From: an uncultured Lachnospiraceae bacterium | GTDB lineage: Bacteria; Bacillota; Clostridia; Lachnospirales; Lachnospiraceae | Reading direction: 5' to 3' | Assembly: GCA_910579495.1 (NCBI GenBank) | Contig: CAJTVD010000048.1 | Span: 1 to 31,394 of the forward strand | Length of the DNA: 31,394 nt | Shown here: positions 13,491 through 20,285 of the stretch, piece by piece | Layout of the letters: each line of letters begins with the position of its first letter | Position numbering within the stretch: the stretch's first letter is position 1 | Translations under genes and position numbers: made by a program | The notes under the pieces: generated by a model | What the model was told of the DNA's origin: nothing | Databases searched by the model: none | Seen by the model: only the letters and a program-made list of their open reading frames with translations

Positions 13491-14811
13491 ACTCTATCTC
13501 CTCTATGCTTTTGTACTTGCGCCTGATCACGTCAATACGCTTTTTCTGCTGCTTGCTCAGCCCAAATCCCATAAACCGGCAGATATGGTCGTTTTTTAAA
13601 ATACAGTAGCACATCCTCTTCCAGCTTGGAATATCCTTGGTGGACTTAATATCATCTGTATCGTCCGGGATTTTCCCCAGGAAGATGATCCGGGATTTCT
13701 TGCTTACAGTATAGTTGGAAACCCCGTTTCTCTTTATCTGGTATCCGTGCCGCTCCAGCTCCTTGATGGTAGTCTCGTCCAGGCCGCCCCCGGTCTTATG
13801 CCAAAACTCAATGGAGGTTTTGAATTTCTTCACGTAATTGTTCCGCAGCCTGGCTGGCAGGGTATCCAGAAGGAAGATCGTGTAAGATTTCCAGGTATGG
13901 CCTTCCGGCAAAGAGATATTCCGGTATCCCATTGCCTTGGTCCTGCCGTAAATACTGGCAAAATTGGCTCCCTGTACCCTGCCTACCAGCTTCACCCAGA
14001 TTTCCGGGTCAATCACCCGGTAGAGGTTCAGGGCATCCTTGGAATAATCGTTAAAAGGGGACGCCACCCGCATCTGGGATACTTTCAGCCCCGCCATATA
14101 GTAAAGGTCATAGAGATGGTTATAATCATATTCAAACAAAAAATTGGCATGCCACACATCCTCCGAGGACCAATCATAAAGCGGTGATGCGCACCATACA
14201 TCCTTAAATTGCCTGGTAATCCAGCATTCTCCCTTATACCCATATTTTTTGTTCAGGAAGCCGCTGTATCTTTGGAGAGATTCATCCGCCCGCATCCCCA
14301 GGAGGCATACCGTCTTTTTTTCCCCATGCTCCATCCGGTACCATCTCCCGAACTGCTTGGCCAGGTCCTCCTGGTGCATCCGGTAACGGTAAGTGGTGAT
14401 GGGATTATTCTGCAGGTTGACCACATATTCCTTCCGGGGCATATCCCTCACCCAGATTTCCTTTTTCGTCTCATCCCAGGGATACCAGAACATCTCGTAG
14501 CTGCTCAGGGCTGTCCTTGCGGCCATGGGGAGGCATACCCAATAAGGTTCCACATCCTTTTTGATCTTTTCAAAGGTGCGCTCCACATATTCTGAGGTGA
14601 CCGTATACTGGGCCTCAAAATCCTGGTGGAAAACACCTATTTTCTTCCCCGGATAATATTTCTTTTGAAAATCCAGCACCAGGTTCAGTAAAAGCCCACT
14701 GTCCTTCCCCCCTGAAAAGGAAATATAAATATTATCAAAATCCTCAAAAATCAGCTTCAGCCGCTCTGTAAATACATCAAAAACATTCCGTTCCAAATAC
14801 TCTCTTATCAT
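13480..14811 (-). CDS. ibrA: PAPS reductase-like PP-loop protein (IbrA/DUF3440-like)
   Basis: A 443-residue protein of the adenine nucleotide alpha hydrolase fold. IYISFSGGKDSGLLLNLVLD at residues ~29-48 contains the PP-loop SGGKDS. LLGMRADESLQR is the second nucleotide-site motif, and WCASPLYDWSSEDVWHAN matches the PAPS reductase/DndC-like core. The C-terminal ~200 residues match the DUF3440-type extension. IbrA-like proteins are related in fold to DndC, which inserts sulfur into DNA, but the DNA phosphorothioation partners (DndA, D, E) are absent here. It is the first gene of the operon, with a good promoter upstream and an 11-bp overlap with ibrB. Confidence 0.85.
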   Translation of the reverse strand: MIREYLERNVFDVFTERLKLIFEDFDNIYISFSGGKDSGLLLNLVLDFQKKYYPGKKIGVFHQDFEAQYTVTSEYVERTFEKIKKDVEPYWVCLPMAARTALSSYEMFWYPWDETKKEIWVRDMPRKEYVVNLQNNPITTYRYRMHQEDLAKQFGRWYRMEHGEKKTVCLLGMRADESLQRYSGFLNKKYGYKGECWITRQFKDVWCASPLYDWSSEDVWHANFLFEYDYNHLYDLYYMAGLKVSQMRVASPFNDYSKDALNLYRVIDPEIWVKLVGRVQGANFASIYGRTKAMGYRNISLPEGHTWKSYTIFLLDTLPARLRNNYVKKFKTSIEFWHKTGGGLDETTIKELERHGYQIKRNGVSNYTVSKKSRIIFLGKIPDDTDDIKSTKDIPSWKRMCYCILKNDHICRFMGFGLSKQQKKRIDVIRRKYKSIEEIEYEV

Positions 14812-14865
14812 TTGCGCTCATCACTCCAGTCGAATTACCAATATTTGGAAATTTCCTTACTAGAG

Positions 14866-14894
14866 AATTTAGCACATTAAAGGGTCAATTTCAA
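14866..14894 (-). promoter_or_regulatory. Promoter of ibrAB (probably also nfo-MATE-ogg)
   Basis: TTGAAA at 14889-14894, a 17-bp spacer, and TAAATT at 14866-14871 preceded by TGC (extended -10) on the minus strand, about 48 bp before the TSS-proximal coding start at 14811. Confidence 0.65.
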
Positions 14895-14991
14895 CAAATT
14901 GCGCCAATTTTATTCACCCTCTGCTAACAAATTGTTCCTGTTCCCCCACCCCCTTTCCCCCATCTGGCCTTTTGCTTACAGGGATTTTGGG

Positions 14992-15041
14992 CAACAAACG
15001 CCGCCACGCGCCGCGGGCCGGCTTATTGTAACAAACGCCGC
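14992..15041 (-). repeat. 50-bp dispersed structured repeat, copy A
   Basis: Flanks CAACAAACG and GCTTATTGTAACAAACGCCGC enclose a 23-nt hairpin at 15000-15022 (10 paired positions, 3-nt loop). Copy B at 28752-28801 has the same length and identical flanks, with all ten differences inside the hairpin. A shortened copy directly abuts it (15031-15062): same flanks, hairpin reduced to GCCG/CGGC. Confidence 0.85.
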
Positions 15042-15167
15042 GAGCCGGCTTATTGTAACAAAATAACAGGCCCCTTCACGGAAGCCTGCCACTGTTTAAC
15101 AAATGCCGCCGCGCGGGGCCTCGCTGCGTAAGCAACAATTTCATCTGTGCGCCCCTGCGCATAAATA

Positions 15168-15196
15168 GGGGGATGCCACAAATGGCATATCCCCCT
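15168..15196 (-). terminator. Hairpin terminator after bioA
   Basis: On the minus strand AGGGGGATATGCCA pairs with TGGCATCCCCCT (two-base AT bulge, TTTG loop) starting about 20 bp after the bioA stop. The following T tract is weak (ATTTATG), so termination may be partial. Confidence 0.65.
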
Positions 15197-15217
15197 AAAA
15201 GATACGCTGGGTACTAT

Positions 15218-16420
15218 TTACCGCCCATAAAACCATGCCTTCATGGTATCCAGCACCTGTACCAGTTCTCCTTCTGTAATAATATAAGGAACCATGGCGT
15301 AAAGATAATTCAAAAAGGGCCTGCTGAACACACCCCTCTCATAGGCAAACTGCTGGAATCCCTTCAGCACATCGCCCTCATGGACCTCCAGGCACACGCA
15401 CCCGCCCATAATGCGCACCTCCCTGACCCGCGGGTCGGAAAAGCCCTTCATCTCCCGCCTGGTTATTTCCTCAATCCGGCGGATTTTTTCCATATAATTC
15501 TCCTGTTCAAACAGCTCAATGGACCTTAACGCCACACTGCACGCCAGGGCATTTCCCATAAAGGTCGGGCCGTGCATCAGGGCTTTTTCTGCACTGTCCC
15601 CATAAAACCCCTGGAATACTTTCTTATTTGCCACAGTAACCGCATGGCCAATATACCCTCCGGTGAGCGCCTTCCCAAGCACCAGGATGTCCGGCAGGAC
15701 CTTATCCGCCACAAACCGGTTCCCGGTACGCCCAAAGCCCGTGGCAACCTCGTCGAAAATCAGCAGCACGCCATACTGGTCGCATAGCTCCCTGGCCCTC
15801 TTAAGGAAAGCAATATCATACATCCGCATTCCCCCTGCCCCCTGGAGAAGGGGCTCCACGATCAGGCAGTTCAGCTGTTCATGGTATTGCCCGAAGGCCG
15901 CCTCTAACTGGGGAATCCGGGTGGGAATATGGATGACATCCTTTTTCTCCCCATAGGCTTCCAGGATAAAGTGATAATCCTCGTCGTCCCCCACCTCCAT
16001 GGTTTTAAAGGTGTCCCCATGGTAAGCATGGGCCAGGGAAAGGACTTTGGTCCGTTTCCACTCTCCCCGGTTGACGTAGTATTGCAGCGCCATTTTCAGG
16101 GAAACCTCCACTGCCACACTGCCGGAATCAGAAAAAAAGCAATAGTCCAAGTCCCCCGGCAGCCAGCTTTGGAGCTTTTCGGAAAGCTTCCTTACAGGCT
16201 CATGGGTGAGCCCGCCCAGCATCACATGGGAAAACCTGTCCGCCTGGGACTTAATGGCCTCGTTTAATGCCGGATGCTTATAGCCATGGATCACGCTCCA
16301 CCAGGAGGATACAGAGTCGATCATCTCCTTGTCCCTGGTTTTCAGCCACACCCCCTGGGCGTCTACAATTTCGTAGGGCGGCTTCATCGTTTTCATCTGC
16401 TGATAAGGATACCAAATCAT
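15218..16420 (-). CDS. bioA: Adenosylmethionine--8-amino-7-oxononanoate aminotransferase
   Basis: A 400-residue class III PLP aminotransferase that makes 7,8-diaminopelargonic acid using S-adenosylmethionine as amino donor, the antepenultimate step of biotin synthesis. MIWYPYQQMKTMKPPYEIVD and SVSSWWSVIHGYKHPALNEA are BioA signatures. The PLP pocket shows IFDEVATGFGRTGN and LVLGKALTGGYIGHAV, with Lys250 as the Schiff-base lysine. It is the last gene of bioY-bioB-bioD-bioA, 48 bp after bioD. No bioF or pimelate-forming genes are in the window, so the precursor must come from elsewhere. Confidence 0.96.
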   Translation of the reverse strand: MIWYPYQQMKTMKPPYEIVDAQGVWLKTRDKEMIDSVSSWWSVIHGYKHPALNEAIKSQADRFSHVMLGGLTHEPVRKLSEKLQSWLPGDLDYCFFSDSGSVAVEVSLKMALQYYVNRGEWKRTKVLSLAHAYHGDTFKTMEVGDDEDYHFILEAYGEKKDVIHIPTRIPQLEAAFGQYHEQLNCLIVEPLLQGAGGMRMYDIAFLKRARELCDQYGVLLIFDEVATGFGRTGNRFVADKVLPDILVLGKALTGGYIGHAVTVANKKVFQGFYGDSAEKALMHGPTFMGNALACSVALRSIELFEQENYMEKIRRIEEITRREMKGFSDPRVREVRIMGGCVCLEVHEGDVLKGFQQFAYERGVFSRPFLNYLYAMVPYIITEGELVQVLDTMKAWFYGR

Positions 16421-16468
16421 ATCTATACCTCCCCAAATTTACCTCTCAATACAGGTAAAATTTATCTC

Positions 16469-17155
16469 TCAATCCTCATACAAAGCTGTCAGTGCCTGGA
16501 TATCAATGGATAATTCCCCGCCCCCCTTTGCCACGCAGGCAACTACCGGAAGGCCGGTCCGCTCCTGGCACATACGCAGGTTGTCCTCTTCCATCACATC
16601 CCCGGGATGGAAACGGTTGAACACGATCCCCTTTACCGGAAGGTTTTTCGCCCTCATATATTCCACTGTCAGCGTCAGGCTGTTAATGGTCCCAAGCCCG
16701 GCTTCCGCCACCACCAGGCTGGAAAGCCCCAGCTCCCTGGCCACATCCTCCAGCCACAGTCCCCCGCCCTCCATGGAAAGGGGGCAGAGGATCCCCCCGC
16801 TTCCTTCCATGGTAACATAATCATATTTCCCGCATACCTCCAGGAACCCTTTTTTTACCACTTCCATGCGCACAGGATTTCCCTCCAGCTTTGCGGCCAG
16901 ATGGGGGGAAACCGCCGCTTCATAGACATAGGGGCACATCTCTGGAAGGGGCTGGGATATCCCTGAAAGATTTTTTACAAAGAGGGCATCCCCAGGGAGC
17001 AGGGCCCCCCTCCCATCACGCTCATTGCCGCTCATTGCCGCCTTATAATACCCGGCGCTTTTTCCATGTTCCTGTAATTTTTTCATAATCAGCCCAGTTA
17101 CATAGGTTTTCCCCACATCCGTCCCTGTGCCGGTGATAAACAGTTTTTTACCCAT
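16469..17155 (-). CDS. bioD: ATP-dependent dethiobiotin synthetase
   Basis: A 228-residue P-loop enzyme that carboxylates and cyclises diaminopelargonic acid to dethiobiotin. KLFITGTGTDVGKTYVTGLI (residues 4-23) holds the BioD P-loop, KAAMSGN the substrate-binding stretch, and TMEGSGGILCPLS the conserved EG(A/S)GG metal/carbamate motif. The start at 17155 is preferred over an upstream in-frame ATG because it matches the family N-terminus. It overlaps the end of bioB by 8 bp (ATGGGTAA), so the two are translationally coupled. Confidence 0.95.
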   Translation of the reverse strand: MGKKLFITGTGTDVGKTYVTGLIMKKLQEHGKSAGYYKAAMSGNERDGRGALLPGDALFVKNLSGISQPLPEMCPYVYEAAVSPHLAAKLEGNPVRMEVVKKGFLEVCGKYDYVTMEGSGGILCPLSMEGGGLWLEDVARELGLSSLVVAEAGLGTINSLTLTVEYMRAKNLPVKGIVFNRFHPGDVMEEDNLRMCQERTGLPVVACVAKGGGELSIDIQALTALYED

Positions 17156-18122
17156 CACAAAGCCCCGCCTCAAATCCTAATTTTTTTATCAGTGCCATAT
17201 CTGTTTCCACAGTGATTCCCGCAGTGGTGAGCATATCCCCCGAAATTGCCGCATTGGCGCCGCTGGTAAAACAGCCCTCCCCTTTATCCTCCAAAAGCCC
17301 CCTTCCCCCTGCCAGGCGGATTGCCCCGCCAGGGACCAGAAACCGGAACAGCGCCACACACCTTAACGCCTCCTCGTAGGAAAGGGGGCTCCTTCCCTCA
17401 TAAGGCGTTCCCGGAATAGGGTTTAGCAGATTCACGGGAATGGATTTTACCCCCAGGTTCCTGGCAGTAAGGACCATATCAATACGATCCTCCATGGTCT
17501 CCCCCAGCCCCAGTATCCCTCCGCTGCACAGGGAAAGCCCCGCTGCCTTTGCGGCCTTTAAGGTTTCGATTTTTTCTTCATAGGTATGGGTCGTACACAC
17601 CTTTGGGAAATACCGGGAAGATGATTCCAGGTTACAATGGACACGCGATACCCCCGCCTCCTTCAGCTTCCGGAAATCCTCTTCCCCCAGCAGGCCAAAG
17701 GAAACACACACCTCTATTCCCACTTCCTCCCTGATTGCCCGGATACTTTCACAGGCCCTGGCCACCTCTTCCCCGGACAGGCGCTTCCCGGAGGTAACGA
17801 TGGAATAGCGCAGGACACCCTTTTCCTTATTGTATTTTGCCCCTTTTAAAAGCTCCTCCCGGGACAATAGCGGGTAACTTTCCACACAGGCTGTGTGATA
17901 ATGGGCACTCTGGGCACAATACTTGCAGTCCTCAGAGCACCGGCCGCATTTTCCGTTGACGATGGTACAGATATCAAATCCATCCCCGCACATCGCTTTC
18001 CGGATTTCCTGCGCCCCCTGCCGGAGCTCAGGGAGAGGGGCACCGGACAGCTCCAGCGCATCCTCCCGCCCAAGAAGCTCCCCCCTTAATACTTTTTCCT
18101 TCATTTGTGTTACAATGCTCAT
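17148..18122 (-). CDS. bioB: Biotin synthase (radical SAM)
   Basis: A 324-residue radical SAM enzyme inserting sulfur into dethiobiotin. The SAM-cluster motif CxxxCxxC is CSEDCKYC, with Cys62, Cys66 and Cys69. Further BioB blocks: VTSGKRLSGEE, VHCNLESSSRYFPKVCTTHT, SGGILGLGETMEDRIDM, and IPVNLLNPIPGTPYE. RLAGGR near the C-terminus is the conserved [2Fe-2S]-associated arginine region. The gene is 89 bp downstream of bioY, with no promoter seen between them, and overlaps bioD. Confidence 0.97.
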   Translation of the reverse strand: MSIVTQMKEKVLRGELLGREDALELSGAPLPELRQGAQEIRKAMCGDGFDICTIVNGKCGRCSEDCKYCAQSAHYHTACVESYPLLSREELLKGAKYNKEKGVLRYSIVTSGKRLSGEEVARACESIRAIREEVGIEVCVSFGLLGEEDFRKLKEAGVSRVHCNLESSSRYFPKVCTTHTYEEKIETLKAAKAAGLSLCSGGILGLGETMEDRIDMVLTARNLGVKSIPVNLLNPIPGTPYEGRSPLSYEEALRCVALFRFLVPGGAIRLAGGRGLLEDKGEGCFTSGANAAISGDMLTTAGITVETDMALIKKLGFEAGLCDG

Positions 18123-18211
18123 TGAAACTTACCTCTCATCCTTTGATATCAGAATCATCCTGCCCCGCTTCCGGCAAGATTGGAATTGCCCCCCTGTTCT
18201 CCGCCATCTAG

Positions 18212-18763
18212 TTACATTGCCGCGATAACCGGCTTTAAGCGCTTCGCCAAAAATGCCGCCACAAAGCAAAGGCAGATATCCCCCGGGACAGCCAGAAGGA
18301 AACAATACAAAAACAGCGGCCACAGGCCGATCGGCGTGTTTATCACGAAATTACATATTATATAGTAGTAAACCATACCCGCCCCGTAAACAATGGCCAG
18401 CCCGATAAAGTTCGCCCAAAGGATCCTGCCAAGGGTGAGCCCTTCCGTCTTCTCCGTCATTTTGCCAGTGACATAGCTTGCAAGAATAAATCCCAGGATG
18501 TAACCAAAGCTGGGCTTTAACAGATACCACAATCCGCCCCCTTCTGCAAAAACAGGAAGCCCTACAAGCCCCAAAAAGGCATAAAGCCCTACGCTTACAG
18601 CCCCCAGCCTGCCTCCTAAAAGCAGCCCTGCAAGCATGGTGAACAGGAATTGCAGGGTAAAAGGGACCACAGGAACCGGAATTTTAATAAAAGCCCCCAC
18701 TGCCGTCAACGCTGTAAATAACCCGCACAATGCCATCTCTTTTGCTCTGATTTTCTGCTTCAT
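18212..18763 (-). CDS. bioY: BioY biotin transporter S component
   Basis: A 183-residue substrate-binding S component of an energy-coupling-factor transporter, with about six hydrophobic segments. PVPVVPFTLQFLFTMLAGLL and LGGRLGAVSVGLYAFLGLVG include the BioY signature; GGGLWYLLKPSFGYILGFIL is the conserved biotin-site region. No ECF ATPase or T component is nearby, so it probably shares the cell's common ECF module. Two ATGs are possible: 18763 is chosen because GGGAG lies 9 bp upstream, whereas for 18769 it lies only 3 bp upstream. It is the first gene of the biotin operon, so the cell combines uptake with synthesis. Confidence 0.94.
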   Translation of the reverse strand: MKQKIRAKEMALCGLFTALTAVGAFIKIPVPVVPFTLQFLFTMLAGLLLGGRLGAVSVGLYAFLGLVGLPVFAEGGGLWYLLKPSFGYILGFILASYVTGKMTEKTEGLTLGRILWANFIGLAIVYGAGMVYYYIICNFVINTPIGLWPLFLYCFLLAVPGDICLCFVAAFLAKRLKPVIAAM

Positions 18764-18815
18764 ACACATTCTCTCCCTCTTCCCGGTATGTTTTTGGCCA
18801 TTAAGGCCCGTAAAT

Positions 18816-18844
18816 AAAATAACAGAAACGGGAGAAAATGTCAA
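18816..18844 (-). promoter_or_regulatory. Promoter of bioYBDA
   Basis: A perfect TTGACA -35 at 18839-18844, 17-bp spacer and TATTTT -10 at 18816-18821 on the minus strand. The -35 box lies within the right half-site of the BirA-like operator. Confidence 0.85.
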
Positions 18845-18868
18845 CCAAACATTTATATAAGTTTACAT
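18838..18868 (-). promoter_or_regulatory. BirA-type biotin operator
   Basis: Inverted half-sites ATGTAAACT (18868-18860) and GGTTGACAT (18846-18838) are separated by 13 bp and match the GTWAAC/GTTNAC-type BirA site. Occupancy by biotinyl-AMP-bound BirA would block the -35 box. The spacing is shorter than the 16 bp of the E. coli operator, so exact half-site limits are uncertain. Confidence 0.7.
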
Positions 18869-18884
18869 TTGTGGTTCTTAACAC

Positions 18885-19334
18885 TCACAAGGTACCCTGC
18901 CCCGGCTTTAAATAACCGTAGATATTTCTCAGCATCCGGGCATTGCATTTTTTCATTATCTCTATGTCCTCTTGGGGGATCTCCCTGAACATTATTGCCA
19001 TAAATTTTTCCTGGGCTGCCCTTCCGTCCGCTATAATACCCGACGCCTTCTCCCTGATGGCCAAATGCGCTGTTTTCCGGTTGCCCGGCGCATAGTTCTT
19101 TTGCAGGTACCCTTCCAGCTCCAGGATTTTTATGCTGGCGGATACCTGGGATTTCGACAGATACCTGATTTCAATAATATCCGCCGCCGTGTCATAGCGG
19201 GGATTATTTGCCAGAAACAGGAGAATATCCAGTTCCATGCGGGTTATATGATGCTTTTCGCAGACACTTTCCACACATTTTGCATACAATGCTTTCACTG
19301 CGCTCTGGTGTTCCCATGGATTTAATGGTAACAT
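18885..19334 (-). CDS. MarR-family transcriptional regulator
   Basis: A 149-residue winged-helix regulator. HITRMELDILLFLANNPRYD and TAADIIEIRYLSKSQVSASI (helix-turn-helix), followed by the wing LEGYLQKNYAPGNRKTAHLA, follow the MarR pattern. A GGAGGG site precedes the start. It sits upstream of the biotin promoter on the same strand and directly downstream of the ThyX-like gene (17 bp), so it may be the tail of that gene train. Its target and ligand are unknown; no clear MarR palindrome was seen in front of it. Confidence 0.87.
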   Translation of the reverse strand: MLPLNPWEHQSAVKALYAKCVESVCEKHHITRMELDILLFLANNPRYDTAADIIEIRYLSKSQVSASIKILELEGYLQKNYAPGNRKTAHLAIREKASGIIADGRAAQEKFMAIMFREIPQEDIEIMKKCNARMLRNIYGYLKPGQGTL

Positions 19335-19351
19335 AGACCCTCCATTAGTCC

Positions 19352-20041
19352 TTATTCGGCTATTTCATCCTTTTTCTTTTCCATCAGGCCGCAGGATTTC
19401 TTTTCCGGGCAGTAGCCTATTTTTTTGCATTTGGGTTCAAAGAAATTGTCCACAATGTAAACCCATTCCTCAGAGATTTTCTTCAGCTCCTGGCAGATCT
19501 CACCCATCAGCCCCCTGTATTCCCAGTTTGCCCTGCTGCACAGCCGCTGCTGGCACATATCCATAATACTCCGCAGGTTTCTTTTGTCCACAATCTTCGT
19601 TTCCATGCCCAAAGGCAGCAGCAATGCGGCGTCCTCTCTGGGAACCCCGCATTGGCCGGTGAGAAACTGTATGCAGCTTCTCACTTCCTCCATGCAGCTT
19701 TCAAAACGTTTCGCCGCTTCCTCATGGTTTTTCACGGAATCCGGCATGATGCAGTTAAAATCCTGGTAATTGATATACCGGGTGCTGGCCTGGAGCCTTG
19801 TGGGGAGCCCTCCGATATGGGTGTACCATTCCCGGATGACCCTTGCAGAATAGCCTGCAAGGACCATCTCCACATTTACATATTCCATCACCCTGCCGTG
19901 CCCTGACCTGAGGCAGTCCAGCCCCCTTTGGTAGTTTTTCCCAGGATCCTCTATGTCCCCTCCCCAGCAGACCCCCGCCCTCTGCCCCATCAGGGTAAGG
20001 GGGTTTTTGGTAGTTTCCTCCAAAATAATGACTTTTCCCAT
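19352..20041 (-). CDS. thyX: ThyX-like flavin-dependent thymidylate synthase, variant active site
   Basis: A 229-residue ThyX-family protein. The second-half signature NLRSIMDMCQQRLCSRANWE matches ThyX well, and GHGRVMEYVNVEMVLAGYSA aligns with the FAD-binding helix region. However, the canonical RHRxxSxNExSxRY motif is replaced by REWYTHIGGLPTRLQASTRY: the His and the STRY end are kept, but the RHR arginines are lost and two residues are inserted. The C-terminus has an extra Cys cluster (KCKKIGYCPEKKSC) not in standard ThyX. ThyX makes dTMP from dUMP with methylene-tetrahydrofolate, FAD and NADPH; whether this variant does so is uncertain. It follows a small XRE regulator gene by 21 bp. Confidence 0.8.
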   Translation of the reverse strand: MGKVIILEETTKNPLTLMGQRAGVCWGGDIEDPGKNYQRGLDCLRSGHGRVMEYVNVEMVLAGYSARVIREWYTHIGGLPTRLQASTRYINYQDFNCIMPDSVKNHEEAAKRFESCMEEVRSCIQFLTGQCGVPREDAALLLPLGMETKIVDKRNLRSIMDMCQQRLCSRANWEYRGLMGEICQELKKISEEWVYIVDNFFEPKCKKIGYCPEKKSCGLMEKKKDEIAE

Positions 20042-20062
20042 ATTTTCTCTCCCTTTCCAATG

Positions 20063-20266
20063 TCAGATATGGCCATTCGTCCCTGCCTTATCTTCCATTC
20101 TGACCTTATACTCCATCAGGCGGAGCAGATACTCCGGCATCTGCCTGCTTCCAAGCTCCCAGTCCTGCACTGTCCGGTAGGGAATCCCAAAGTAGTCTGC
20201 AAACTGCCTCCTGTTCATCCCGGTGCGCGCCCGTAATTCCAATAATTGCTCCTGTAAATTTCCCAT
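20063..20266 (-). CDS. Small XRE-type helix-turn-helix protein
   Basis: A 67-residue protein: LRARTGMNRRQFADYFGIPY and RTVQDWELGSRQMPEYLLRL form a lambda-Cro/XRE helix-turn-helix with little else. The open frame extends further upstream, but that part overlaps the DUF5722 gene end and lacks family character. The ATG at 20266 has an AGGTGG site. It may act as a local regulator or an antitoxin-like DNA-binding protein, but no toxin partner is adjacent. It lies between DUF5722 and the ThyX-like gene. Confidence 0.8.
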   Translation of the reverse strand: MGNLQEQLLELRARTGMNRRQFADYFGIPYRTVQDWELGSRQMPEYLLRLMEYKVRMEDKAGTNGHI

Positions 20267-20285
20267 TCCGATCCACCTCTTACCT

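Larger units (their letters stand above)
14895..15217. other. Intergenic region with structured GC-rich repeats
   Basis: No ORF. It contains the end of the bioA transcript (hairpin near 15180), a 50-bp structured repeat at 14992-15041, a shortened second copy to 15062, and a decayed third copy (AACAAATGCCGCCGCGCGGG near 15098-15117). Confidence 0.75.

Noticed and set aside
15063..15217. Possible small RNA or riboswitch after bioA
   Set aside because: Only a terminator hairpin and decayed repeat copies are visible; no promoter or known riboswitch core.
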